The translations under genes and the position numbers were made by a program. Shown piece after piece: positions 8,342-15,290 of a stretch of DNA of 27,430 nucleotides (position 1 is its first letter; each line of letters begins with the position of its first letter). Location: the IMG/VR virus record IMGVR_UViG_3300031657_000009, positions 1-27,430 of that record. One strand, written 5' to 3'. The stretch is from a virus. The notes beneath the pieces were generated by a model, which was not told the origin of the DNA, did not search any database, and saw only the letters and a list, made by a program, of their open reading frames with translations.

Positions 8342-8709
8342 AGTGAATTGTTTATTTTAAAATTATAATAAAGTGCTTCAAATAACTTTTTTTTATTTTG
8401 ACCTGGAATTGCTGATCCCATATTATTTCTAAGTATAATAAAATCCCAATTTTTTCCTAATAGTTTTAATTTTTCTTCTGAAAAAACATCTGTATATATT
8501 ACATCATCTTTCCAATTTTTAATTATTTCAAGAAACAATTGATATTTCTTTTTGGAAAAAGAATATGTTCCTGATGTCATTTCAACATATGGTGGATCTA
8601 CAAATAAAATTCCACTATCAAATCTTTGAATAAAATCCTTAAAATCCTCATTAAATAATGTAATTTTTTTATATGCATTATTAGTTACATTAAATTTTTT
8701 TTCGTTCAT
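8335..8709 (-). CDS. Dam-type DNA adenine methylase, C-terminal part (separated by a frameshift)
   Basis: This frame carries the catalytic motif 'FVDPPYVE' (residues about 36-43, the DPPY of N6-adenine methylases) and the C-terminal conserved stretch with 'SAIPGQNKKKLFEALYYNF'. The N-terminal half, with the AdoMet-binding site, lies in another frame at 8759-9067. The reading frame of this part is open back through the ATG at 8709 into a stretch coding 'GPNGFNQGWGHRGIGRIQ', which is the expected bridging region of a Dam protein. The ATG at 8709 is therefore probably an internal Met of one original gene. As it stands this piece alone lacks the AdoMet loop. Confidence 0.8.
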   Translation of the reverse strand: MNEKKFNVTNNAYKKITLFNEDFKDFIQRFDSGILFVDPPYVEMTSGTYSFSKKKYQLFLEIIKNWKDDVIYTDVFSEEKLKLLGKNWDFIILRNNMGSAIPGQNKKKLFEALYYNFKINNSLW

Positions 8710-8758
8710 TATTGTTGTGGGTTGTATTCTTCCAATTCCTCTATGTCCCCAACCTTGA

Positions 8759-9067
8759 TTAAATCCATTTGGTCCAAATCATACCATTGAATTTATTGCA
8801 AATACGAGGATCTCCAAAATACCAAATTTCATCAATTACCTCTTTTAATTCATTCCATGTTCCATTCTTAAATGAATAATGTATTTTAAATATATTATTA
8901 TCAATTTCATTCAAATATATTTTTTTTATAAATTTAGACATACATAAGGAAATAGAACCTGAACCTCCAAAAGGTTCAATAAAAATCTTATCAAATCTAC
9001 CATTTAATATTTTTTGTATTCTCGCAGAATATCTGGATTTATTTCCCAAATAAACTATGTAATTCAT
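8759..9067 (-). CDS. Dam-type DNA adenine methylase, N-terminal part (ends early by frameshift)
   Basis: Residues 1-40 read 'NYIVYLGNKSRYSARI' and then 'FIEPFGGSGSISLCM', the G-K-- and F--PF-GsG AdoMet-binding motifs of the Dam/M.DpnII (D12 class) group, followed by 'YLNEID'. The frame runs on to 'NKFNGMIWTKWI' and stops. The adjacent frame continues 'FGPNGFNQGWGH...' and leads into the DPPY half at 8335-8709. A single-base change near 8776-8779 (one T too many on the coding strand, or a +1 slip) explains the break. Methylation of adenines could protect phage DNA from restriction if the two parts are joined or cooperate. It starts 20 nt after a terminator. Confidence 0.8.
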   Translation of the reverse strand: MNYIVYLGNKSRYSARIQKILNGRFDKIFIEPFGGSGSISLCMSKFIKKIYLNEIDNNIFKIHYSFKNGTWNELKEVIDEIWYFGDPRICNKFNGMIWTKWI

Positions 9068-9080
9068 ATTTTTTTATTAT

Positions 9081-9113
9081 TATATAAAAAAGGGAGAGAA
9101 TGTTCTCTCCCTT
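9081..9113 (-). terminator. Rho-independent terminator upstream of the dam genes
   Basis: Positions 9090-9100 (AAGGGAGAGAA on the plus strand) and 9103-9113 are perfectly complementary, making a strong GC-containing hairpin. On the minus strand it is followed by a T-rich tract (9081-9090 complement). It lies behind the stop of the 57-aa membrane protein and so ends the DUF932 transcript. Its other side has fewer T residues, so I assign it to the minus strand. Confidence 0.8.
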
Positions 9114-9146
9114 ATTTGTTCTTTAATTCTTCAGTTGCCAAGTTGT

Positions 9147-9320
9147 TTAATAATTACCAAATATTTTATATCCGAAAAACACGCCACAGAATGTAAGACA
9201 AGAAAGCCATCCTTCTAAAAATGGATCTAATCCTGTTTTATTTGCTATAAAAGATACAACTAATGCCAAAAAGATTGCTAATATGAACCTTAATAAACGT
9301 GTTAAAAATTTACTTTTCAT
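9147..9320 (-). CDS. Small membrane protein, 57 aa
   Basis: This 57-codon frame begins with ATG (9318-9320), 11 nt behind the DUF932 stop, and ends before the terminator at 9081-9113. The peptide has a basic start (MKSKFLTRLLR), a first hydrophobic segment (about 12-26) and a second (about 38-55, 'CLTFCGVFFGYKIFG'), separated by a polar loop with 'NKTGLDPF'. This suggests a two-pass inner-membrane peptide with both ends inside. No family is recognised. Its placement in the same transcript as the DUF932 gene suggests co-expression only. Confidence 0.65.
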   Translation of the reverse strand: MKSKFLTRLLRFILAIFLALVVSFIANKTGLDPFLEGWLSCLTFCGVFFGYKIFGNY

Positions 9321-9331
9321 TTTGTTTTTTT

Positions 9332-10357
9332 TTATACAAGTTTTTCAGTTGCTACAACAAATATTCTATTTGCGTCAATATCTTTAACTTGAGAATGACC
9401 ATTTCCAAGATCTGCAACAATCATCACTTTCTTTTCTTCACCTTTTGCAGTTGTGTAAGTACGAAAACTTGTATTGCTTGTGTTTGCAGCTCTAATAAGC
9501 TTATCAAAAACATCAGTCGCAATTGGATTATTCAAATACTCTTCTGCGAGAATCCAAAGAGTTTTGTTGAGACTAATTTGACGAACAACATTTCGTATAG
9601 CTTTAGATCTTGACAAGCGTCCTTTTGCAGATCTTTGTTGAAATCCACCTTTAATTAACCATTCGCGAACCGTTTGAAAAACATCCCAAAGAGATATAGG
9701 TTCATCTCCACCTCTCATAGGTGAAAGAAGATCAGATGAATCAACTGCTTCATTAAGATTCTTTAAATTTAAGGTTCCATCAGAATTTATAAATCTATTA
9801 GCGTTTCTATAAGCTAAACCTTTGAGAGCAAATTCTTTTCTTTGTTCCGTGGTAAGAATTATATCTTGCATTTTTGCAATGTGGCTGGCAACGATCTTAT
9901 ATTGATCAGCCATTTTTGCAAGAACACTTTTTAATTCTTCAAAATCCATTCCCATGTGACGGAATTTAACTCCAGTAAATAGATTTGGTATGGCTATCAC
10001 CATTTCAGATTGACAAACTAACCGAAATAAACCCATATGAAGTTGTGCTGAAGAACCGCCATTGTGGCTGTTATCAAAAATTAACTGTGGGCGAACATTG
10101 TCATTTTTTAATGGCATGTAACCTAAATCTGGATTAGTAAGACGAACAACGTGACGGGAAAATTGACTTGAACCTCCTTGTACGGCATAAGTCATATTCC
10201 ATCCAAGTTTTTGAAGATCTCTAAGAATATCTATGGTATTAACAAAAGAGTAAACTTTACTACGATTGTGTTCTCCGGAAAAAGCAGCTGGTACCAATTC
10301 TTGAAGTTCTTCAAAATTTTCAACTTTGTAACCTGTAATTCTTAAAATTCTTTCCAT
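9332..10357 (-). CDS. DUF932-family phage/plasmid protein, 341 aa
   Basis: The central part matches the DUF932 pattern: 'RPQLIFDNSHNGGSSAQLHMGLFRLVCQSEMV' in segments at about 88-119, with the N-SHdG--A---- -G-FRLVC-NG-v signature, then a helical C-terminal half (KSVLAKMADQYK and onward). DUF932 proteins are widespread in phages, plasmids and integrative elements, and their function is not established. Sampled lines of this gene have more G+C (about 33-42%) than a sampled stretch of the topoisomerase gene (about 28%), so codon use differs from its neighbours. It has its own promoter-like module (10395-10418) and a terminator one gene downstream, which points to an independent, perhaps strongly expressed unit. 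Confidence 0.85.
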   Translation of the reverse strand: MERILRITGYKVENFEELQELVPAAFSGEHNRSKVYSFVNTIDILRDLQKLGWNMTYAVQGGSSQFSRHVVRLTNPDLGYMPLKNDNVRPQLIFDNSHNGGSSAQLHMGLFRLVCQSEMVIAIPNLFTGVKFRHMGMDFEELKSVLAKMADQYKIVASHIAKMQDIILTTEQRKEFALKGLAYRNANRFINSDGTLNLKNLNEAVDSSDLLSPMRGGDEPISLWDVFQTVREWLIKGGFQQRSAKGRLSRSKAIRNVVRQISLNKTLWILAEEYLNNPIATDVFDKLIRAANTSNTSFRTYTTAKGEEKKVMIVADLGNGHSQVKDIDANRIFVVATEKLV

Positions 10358-10394
10358 TTTTTTGTTTTTTAGTGTGTGTTATTATTAATTATAG

Positions 10395-10418
10395 TGCTAA
10401 TGTAACAAAAATCTATGA
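10395..10418 (-). promoter_or_regulatory. Promoter-like module, class B (copy 1), upstream of the DUF932 gene
   Basis: The plus strand here reads tgctaatgtaac followed by an A-run and ctatga. The same 24-nt arrangement occurs at 11023-11046 with only three differences. On the coding strand it presents TACATTAG, close to the Bacteroidota -7 element TAnnTTTG, about 38 nt before the ATG at 10357. A T-tract lies upstream of it. Repeated occurrence, each in front of a small transcription unit, is the main evidence that it is a promoter. Confidence 0.6.
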
Positions 10419-10485
10419 CAAAAAAAAATTTTTAGGCAACTTTTTTCACTTTTTGTTCATTTTTTATACTAGAAGAGCAATTTGG

Positions 10486-10797
10486 TTAATATAAATCTTC
10501 ACTCATTAAACAATCTGTTGTTTTTGATATTTGATTAGCTTTAAATGCTATTTTACCAGCTTCTTTTCTGTCTACAAATCTATCCAAATTTGTTAAAAAT
10601 CCTTGAATAATTTTTCTGTTTGCTTTGTTCATTTTTGATATTATTTTTTTTTCATCATTTAAAATGAAAGCTGTTATAAAACAATTATGATGTCTTCTGC
10701 CACAAACTATAAATCCATTTGATATATTCTTTGGTTGATGTTTGTGATTTTTATTATCATTAAACCAAATTGCAGAGCATAAAATATATTCTTCCAT
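10486..10797 (-). CDS. Hypothetical phage protein, 103 aa
   Basis: This follows a layout I know from several phage hypotheticals: 'ILCSAIWF' at the start, 'KHQPKNISNGFIVCGRRHHNCF' in blocks at 19-40, and a C-terminal 'GFLTNLDRFVDRKEAGKIAF' then 'LMSEDLY'. The family has no assigned function as far as I know. The conserved Cys/His cluster (C32, H36, H37, C39) could bind metal. It follows the 59-aa membrane protein by 17 nt and ends in a 130-nt gap that holds the next promoter. Confidence 0.7.
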   Translation of the reverse strand: MEEYILCSAIWFNDNKNHKHQPKNISNGFIVCGRRHHNCFITAFILNDEKKIISKMNKANRKIIQGFLTNLDRFVDRKEAGKIAFKANQISKTTDCLMSEDLY

Positions 10798-10814
10798 AAC
10801 TTGATTTAAATTAT

Positions 10815-10994
10815 CTAAACCTGATTAATTTGAATTTGATCTTCCGTTTGTAAACCATCATTTCTAGGACAATTTCCAATTATAATAGAAAGCAAAATAA
10901 TTCCTATTATTATAATTATAATAGTTAAACGATTCCTTCTTTTTGTATAAGACATTATTCTTTGTCTTTTATACATTTCCCACCTTTGACTCAT
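10815..10994 (-). CDS. Small single-pass membrane protein, 59 aa
   Basis: The frame runs from ATG at 10992-10994 to TAG at 10815-10817. The peptide has a strongly basic N-terminus (MSQRWEMYKRQRIMSYTKRR), then about 18 hydrophobic residues dominated by Ile (about 23-40), then a short polar tail. This is a typical type II or N-in anchored peptide. It is the first gene after the class B promoter-like module at 11023-11046. No family is recognised; host-membrane targeting is conceivable but unproven. Confidence 0.65.
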   Translation of the reverse strand: MSQRWEMYKRQRIMSYTKRRNRLTIIIIIIGIILLSIIIGNCPRNDGLQTEDQIQINQV

Positions 10995-11022
10995 TTTTTA
11001 ATAATTTTAATGAAATTCATGA

Positions 11023-11046
11023 TGCTAATATAACAAAAAAATATGA
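11023..11046 (-). promoter_or_regulatory. Promoter-like module, class B (copy 2)
   Basis: This is the second copy of the 24-nt module (21 of 24 positions identical to 10395-10418). On the coding strand it shows TATATTAG preceded by a T-tract, 29 nt before the ATG at 10994. It lies directly behind the terminator at 11049-11090, so a terminator-promoter pair separates two transcription units here. Confidence 0.65.
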
Positions 11047-11048
11047 AT

Positions 11049-11090
11049 AATAAAAATAAAAATAAAAAGGGTTGTAATATTACAACCCTT
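11049..11090 (-). terminator. Strong Rho-independent terminator
   Basis: Positions 11067-11090 form a perfect 24-nt palindrome (two 12-nt arms, with a TAAT-type loop if four bases stay open), with GGG/CCC near the base. On the minus strand it is followed by a long T-rich tract. It ends the membrane-protein operon whose last gene stops at 11124. Confidence 0.88.
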
Positions 11091-11123
11091 TCCACCTAAA
11101 ATTACAACGACATAACGAACCAT

Positions 11124-11363
11124 TCAAAAATTCATTTTTCTCATATTAGCATTAAATTGTGGACGCATAAATATCCACAAAAAACATTCAAATAGAAAAT
11201 GCATTAATGTAAAACAATAATGTCCAATGCTAATGAGTATCAAAGATGGTGGAAATATCAAAATCTTTCCGCCCCAATTAAACTTTTTATGCATCAACCA
11301 AGTTCTCGTCCAGAATTTAACTTCTTTTTTTCTGGTTATTTGTACTAAATTAGGATTCTTCAT
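11124..11363 (-). CDS. Small membrane protein, 79 aa
   Basis: After a basic, Trp-containing N-terminus (residues 1-33) comes a hydrophobic run (about 34-66, 'ILIFPPSLILISIGHYCF...LFECFLWIFM') long enough for one or two membrane passes. A short basic tail follows. The start overlaps the upstream gene by 14 nt. It is the last gene before the terminator at 11049-11090. No family recognised. Confidence 0.6.
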   Translation of the reverse strand: MKNPNLVQITRKKEVKFWTRTWLMHKKFNWGGKILIFPPSLILISIGHYCFTLMHFLFECFLWIFMRPQFNANMRKMNF

Positions 11364-11901
11364 TTTTAAAGAAATATTTTTTAGTTAATGTTAAAACTTC
11401 ATTATTAATTGAATCATTTGGAACTAATAGCTTATATATTTTTTTCCCACGTGGAAGTCCAAAAGGAACTACCCATCGATTATCTACTAATTTTCTTGGT
11501 TGAAATACTCTTTTAATCGGAATTGAATCATTTTCTGTAATATAATTAATAGTAATATGTTCCGTATTAATAATATCCTTTATTCCACTAACTCCTATAT
11601 GACAAATAGTATCGTTTTTACTAATTAAATAATCAAAATCAATATAACTTCTAAACATAGTAATGGAATCTTTTGGCATAAATTTAATAGAAGATATTTT
11701 AGTCTTTAATGGAACTTCCCTGATTTTAACTAAGGTATAAGTAGTATTTAATCCAATTACACCATTAACAATAACGCAAGTTAAAAAAGTTCCTGAAAAT
11801 ACTATTAACGCTACCAGCAGTTGATTCTTCTTAATTCTTTTTCCGAAAATTATTCCTGATAAGAGCAATAAAAATATAGCAGATATTATAAATGTATACA
11901 T
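11350..11901 (-). CDS. Membrane-anchored hypothetical protein, 183 aa
   Basis: Two N-terminal hydrophobic helices (about 2-19 and 28-51) form a hairpin anchor. They are followed by about 130 polar residues rich in beta-strand patterns and 'I-ND-I/ND-S' turns. The soluble domain is presumably outside the cytoplasm or on the far face of the hairpin, depending on topology. I recognise no domain. It belongs to the membrane operon starting at 14520 or at the class A promoter at 12997-13052. Confidence 0.65.
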   Translation of the reverse strand: MYTFIISAIFLLLLSGIIFGKRIKKNQLLVALIVFSGTFLTCVIVNGVIGLNTTYTLVKIREVPLKTKISSIKFMPKDSITMFRSYIDFDYLISKNDTICHIGVSGIKDIINTEHITINYITENDSIPIKRVFQPRKLVDNRWVVPFGLPRGKKIYKLLVPNDSINNEVLTLTKKYFFKNEES

Positions 11902-11915
11902 TTTTTGTTTATTTT

Positions 11916-12971
11916 TTAGTTAATTTCTTCTTTCCATTTTATTCCTGGACAATAATCTGTATAAGAAGCTCCAAAATATTCACCAAAAATTCCTAAAAAT
12001 CCAAGAAAACCATTCCAAATGAGTTTAGCACTACCTACAATTAAAGTAATTATTAAGAACTTCCATATCGCATAATATATTACAAATTTAAAGGGCATAT
12101 AAATAACCCAATAAACTACTCTTGCATACCATAATTTTAATCCTTTTTCTTTAATATATTCAAACCATATAGCTAAAAAGAACAAAATAAATATAGCTAA
12201 CGCAATTGCTAATAAACCAACAGCAAAACACCAAAATGTATGCCATTCCCAATGTTCAACTAGATATAAAATACCTCTTCCTAAGAAATTAACAATAAAA
12301 TAGGTTGCAAATAAACCTGCACCTGTTATTATGAGACCAACTATTCTTTTAGTCCATTTTATTAAAGTTCTCCAAGATGTAATCCAATTCCCTAAATTAT
12401 AAAACCATGCTTTTATATCTAATCTAATAAGGTCCATTTTATTTTCAACATGTGTTGGTGGCTTATGTTCAAGATTCTTATATTCATCTCTATTTTCATA
12501 CATCCATTTCTTAAAAACCTCCGTATAAAGACCATTCCCTTTAATATTTTCATTATAAACTTTTTCTTTGTATTTTTTCTCCCACCATTTAATTACAAAT
12601 GAATTTTTGTCAAGATCATTATAATCTTTCCCATACATTATTTTATAAAATCTTTGTATTTGCATATTATAACTCCAAATTTGATAAACATCTAAATCTG
12701 TAAGTTTAATATACCAACTATTTGCTGTTGGTTCAACAAGAGTTTTTGTTACTACCCAATCCAATCCCGAAAAAATAATCCCAAAAAATTTCAGAATATA
12801 TCTGATTATTAATATCGGAATACAAAAAATTAAAGAGAAGATAAGTAACCAAAAATATGGACATAAATTGAACATATTTTTTGAGGTTGGGGAAATATTA
12901 CCAAGTATGAATTTCATAAATTGATAATGCCATGATTTTGTACTTAATTGTACGAGTGATTTTTCATCCAT
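11916..12971 (-). CDS. Multi-pass membrane protein, 351 aa
   Basis: Hydrophobic segments lie at about 38-68 (one or two passes), 212-235, 245-270 and 285-330. A central cytoplasmic-type region (about 85-205) rich in Lys, Trp and Tyr separates them. Many Trp residues cluster at the membrane borders. No transporter or channel signature is recognised. The gene has its own promoter-like module (12997-13052) and a short leader of about 20 nt. Its size and placement suggest a membrane-remodelling or exclusion role, but that is speculation. Confidence 0.7.
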   Translation of the reverse strand: MDEKSLVQLSTKSWHYQFMKFILGNISPTSKNMFNLCPYFWLLIFSLIFCIPILIIRYILKFFGIIFSGLDWVVTKTLVEPTANSWYIKLTDLDVYQIWSYNMQIQRFYKIMYGKDYNDLDKNSFVIKWWEKKYKEKVYNENIKGNGLYTEVFKKWMYENRDEYKNLEHKPPTHVENKMDLIRLDIKAWFYNLGNWITSWRTLIKWTKRIVGLIITGAGLFATYFIVNFLGRGILYLVEHWEWHTFWCFAVGLLAIALAIFILFFLAIWFEYIKEKGLKLWYARVVYWVIYMPFKFVIYYAIWKFLIITLIVGSAKLIWNGFLGFLGIFGEYFGASYTDYCPGIKWKEEIN

Positions 12972-12996
12972 TTTGTTTGATTTTTAATTTTTTTTT

Positions 12997-13052
12997 CAAA
13001 AATAATAAAAAGTTTATAAAGTAAAAAAATAATGTTGTTAAAATTTTGTTAA
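12997..13052 (-). promoter_or_regulatory. Promoter-like module, class A (copy 1): paired TTAACA boxes plus TAnnTTTG
   Basis: On the coding strand the order is TTAACAAAATTTTAACA (13036-13052), 31 nt of AT-rich spacer, then TATTTTTG (12997-13004), about 26 nt before the ATG at 12971. The last element fits the Bacteroidota -7 box TAnnTTTG. The two TTAACA repeats are 11 nt apart, one helical turn. Matching modules occur at 19730-19785 and 23419-23462. Confidence 0.7.
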
Positions 13053-13056
13053 GAAT

Positions 13057-13596
13057 TTAATAGAGAAAATTATTAAGTTCTTTTAATATTTTTGTTTGAT
13101 TTTTAAATGCATCCTTTTCAAAGGATCGATCTCTATATTTTACATCTCTAAAGAAAATAGAATCTCCTTTAAAGATAGCGTAATGTTTGTAAACTTTCAA
13201 ATCTCCAGATTGATATTGATTTATATGGACAAATTCATGAGATAATGTAAGTTTTAATTGTGATAAACTTAAATTTTTATTTAATAAGAGTAAATAATTA
13301 TTATGTCCAAAGTGAAGTTGTTGAATAATAGCATTATATATCATATCTTCTGAAACAATTAAATCTGATAAATAATAAATTTTTAAATTTAGAGTATTTA
13401 AATTAAATATTTTATTTGCAAGGACTAAAACAATTGTATCAGCCTTTTCATAGTTCGTTCCATTTACTATGTTTATTGTTTCAGGAAAATCATAAGTATT
13501 AAATGGACGAGCATCTCTCTTTTTTTGTAATAAAATTAATATAATAACTCCGATGGTTATAATAATAACTAAAATAATAGAGTAAATTTTTTTCAT
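13057..13596 (-). CDS. Membrane-anchored zinc metallopeptidase-like protein, 179 aa
   Basis: An N-terminal signal anchor (residues about 4-23, Ile-rich) is followed by a soluble domain carrying 'LTLSHEFVHINQY' with the zincin motif H120-E121-x-x-H124. About 35 residues later comes 'YRDRSFEKDAF', where E160 is placed to be the third zinc ligand as in related bacterial 'HELVHvwQy...YedrpfEkeA' proteins. It should be a membrane-tethered zinc peptidase facing the periplasm. Among phage proteins this is unusual and may act on the host envelope or in infection exclusion; no substrate can be inferred. The catalytic residues look intact. Confidence 0.78.
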   Translation of the reverse strand: MKKIYSIILVIIITIGVIILILLQKKRDARPFNTYDFPETINIVNGTNYEKADTIVLVLANKIFNLNTLNLKIYYLSDLIVSEDMIYNAIIQQLHFGHNNYLLLLNKNLSLSQLKLTLSHEFVHINQYQSGDLKVYKHYAIFKGDSIFFRDVKYRDRSFEKDAFKNQTKILKELNNFLY

Positions 13597-13628
13597 TATT
13601 TATTGTGTTTTATTTGTTAGAAAGAACA

Positions 13629-14078
13629 TTATCCTAAATGAATTACTTTAGTATCATTAAATTTTATAGGTTTACCTTTCATTCTCAAAACTTCATAATA
13701 TTCAGGAAGATTAATTCTAGTTTTTGTATAGATTTCGCCAAAATATCCATCCCAAGAATATTGTTGATTTTCAGTAATAATTTCAATCATTTTATTACCT
13801 TCATCACAAAATTTCTGTACATAATTATGATTTATTTTTCCTCTTATTTTTAAAATTTTACCTGACTTTTTATCAAATATAAGAGTTTTAGTGTGTATAT
13901 CATATTCAAGTGTATCTTCTACATTTAATTCAACAATAATGAAATTACCAATTTCTGTAATCTTAATCCGTTCACCTGATTGAGGTATTCTCACATATTT
14001 AAACGTATTATAATACAAAAGCCATTTTGATTCTAAGGATAATTTAAATAAAGATTCTTTTATAACTAATAAACTCAT
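13629..14078 (-). CDS. Hypothetical protein, 149 aa
   Basis: This beta-rich protein has no recognised family. Features include 'YVRIPQSGERIKITEIGNFIIVEL' (strand-turn-strand), 'FDKKSGKILKIRGK' and a C-terminal 'YYEVLRMKGKPI'. The 'TLIFDKKSGKILKI' segment resembles the repeated strands of secreted or envelope beta proteins, but no signal sequence is present from this start. It lies within the membrane-protein cluster, 32 nt upstream of the metallopeptidase gene. Confidence 0.6.
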   Translation of the reverse strand: MSLLVIKESLFKLSLESKWLLYYNTFKYVRIPQSGERIKITEIGNFIIVELNVEDTLEYDIHTKTLIFDKKSGKILKIRGKINHNYVQKFCDEGNKMIEIITENQQYSWDGYFGEIYTKTRINLPEYYEVLRMKGKPIKFNDTKVIHLG

Positions 14079-14088
14079 ATTTTTTCTT

Positions 14089-14520
14089 CTATTTTAAATT
14101 ATATGTGTCATATGGAGGATTAGACCAACAAGAATAGCCATTTACATTAACTCCATAATAAGATCTTTCAGTCTTAAAGAAAAATTTAGTGGTCGAATCT
14201 ATTTCCATCACAGATTGATATCTATCAAATTTATAAAGATCTTGATACTTTCTCTCTGGAGAATTTACTAAATCAATAACTACTGCATTTTTAGTATGAA
14301 GGACTTGAATATTAGTTATTTCAATATATTCTGTATGATCTGGAACTAATAATGGAAGAAGAAGTAATCCCAAAATCGAACATATTACTCCTATAATCCA
14401 GGCCGCCATTCCCAATCCTTCATCCATTTTTTTTCCTGCTGCAGATCTATAAATCAAAATAACTATACTTATAAATACTAAAATAACAGAGATTGTATTA
14501 AATATTCCCATTGTTGTCAT
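14089..14520 (-). CDS. Membrane hypothetical protein, 143 aa
   Basis: Two hydrophobic helices (about 7-25 and 37-60) are joined by a short basic loop (YRSAAGKKMDEG), then about 80 polar residues follow, containing 'YSCWSNPPYDTY' near the end. The start codon overlaps the RNA ligase stop by one base (TAATG), so it is translationally coupled to the ligase C-terminal gene. The architecture resembles that of 11350-11901: a two-helix anchor with a soluble tail. No family is recognised. Confidence 0.65.
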   Translation of the reverse strand: MTTMGIFNTISVILVFISIVILIYRSAAGKKMDEGLGMAAWIIGVICSILGLLLLPLLVPDHTEYIEITNIQVLHTKNAVVIDLVNSPERKYQDLYKFDRYQSVMEIDSTTKFFFKTERSYYGVNVNGYSCWSNPPYDTYNLK

Positions 14521-15290
14521 TATGCATCATGTTTTAAAATGAATTTATTTGATATAACTTTAAATGATAATCTTCCTTGATAATCTTTCAATGGTCTTGC
14601 ATTTATATTAATAATTTGATCAGCCACAAATACTATACCTTCTCTTGCAGTTTCTCTTAATGCTGATCTTCCATCTGCATATACGAGTAATTCTTCAATT
14701 GTATCTGGAAGAGTCATATCAGTTTCGATAATTGGAACTGTTTCTAAACCCATATCATTAATCATCTTTAAAGAAGAAATGTAAGAAGGAAACACATAGT
14801 CAATTGGAAGAAATAATCTAAAAAATTTAACAGTTTGTCCTTTAATTCTATATTTATTTTTTTGAATACCTTCACCAATAAGTTCTCCTTGAAGAGTTAA
14901 AGCATCCCAATTTGCATCTGTCATATAGCTTCTCATTTTCCCTTCAACATCATTTTCTCTTGCAAATTTCCAAAATGAATTTTTTTCATTATCAGGGTGT
15001 TCCTTTAAATTAAGATTTCTTGAAGCTATTCCAAATTTGTTATCATAAATAAAAAAAGTTGCTGAACTTCCATCTAATTTTTCTGTTGTTATCCAAGTAT
15101 AATTATCCCTATATGTTGCAAAAAGTTCTATTAAATTTTGAATTCTTTCTTCATCAGTTTTAATTGAATGAGAAGGAAATCTTCCTATTGCAGTTCCACC
15201 CAAACAAGCTGGTATAGGTGGATCATATTTTTCAACACCAAGTACATCAGTTAAATCAGTTCCAATACTAAGATTTATTAATTTTTTCAT
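14520..15290 (-). CDS. RNA ligase (DRB0094/Rnl5-like), nucleotidyltransferase half, separate gene
   Basis: This 256-aa piece carries the ligase adenylylation motif 'TEKLDGSS' with nucleophile K71, preceded by 'YDPPIPACLGG', a hallmark of the DRB0094-type RNA ligase family. Later motifs include 'FGIASRNLNL' (motif III region), 'LQGELIGEGIQ' (motif IIIa-like), 'REGIVFVAD' (motif IV, 'EGiV') and 'LSFKVISNKFIL' (motif V, 'fKvis--fll'). The first eight residues (MKKLINLS) are encoded by the tail of the homing endonuclease gene; ligase homology begins at I9. The N-terminal module is at 16137-16481. The pair would seal RNA nicks, for example in tRNA repair, if the halves assemble. The start is inside the endonuclease gene, 20 nt before its stop codon. 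Confidence 0.88.
   Translation of the reverse strand: MKKLINLSIGTDLTDVLGVEKYDPPIPACLGGTAIGRFPSHSIKTDEERIQNLIELFATYRDNYTWITTEKLDGSSATFFIYDNKFGIASRNLNLKEHPDNEKNSFWKFARENDVEGKMRSYMTDANWDALTLQGELIGEGIQKNKYRIKGQTVKFFRLFLPIDYVFPSYISSLKMINDMGLETVPIIETDMTLPDTIEELLVYADGRSALRETAREGIVFVADQIININARPLKDYQGRLSFKVISNKFILKHDA

Noticed and set aside
10420-10470. Terminator behind the 103-aa gene
   Set aside because: T- and A-runs occur, but I find no stable hairpin preceding them.
11041-11066. A-rich microsatellite-like tract (taaaaataaaaataaaaa)
   Set aside because: It is explained as the T-tract of the terminator on the minus strand.
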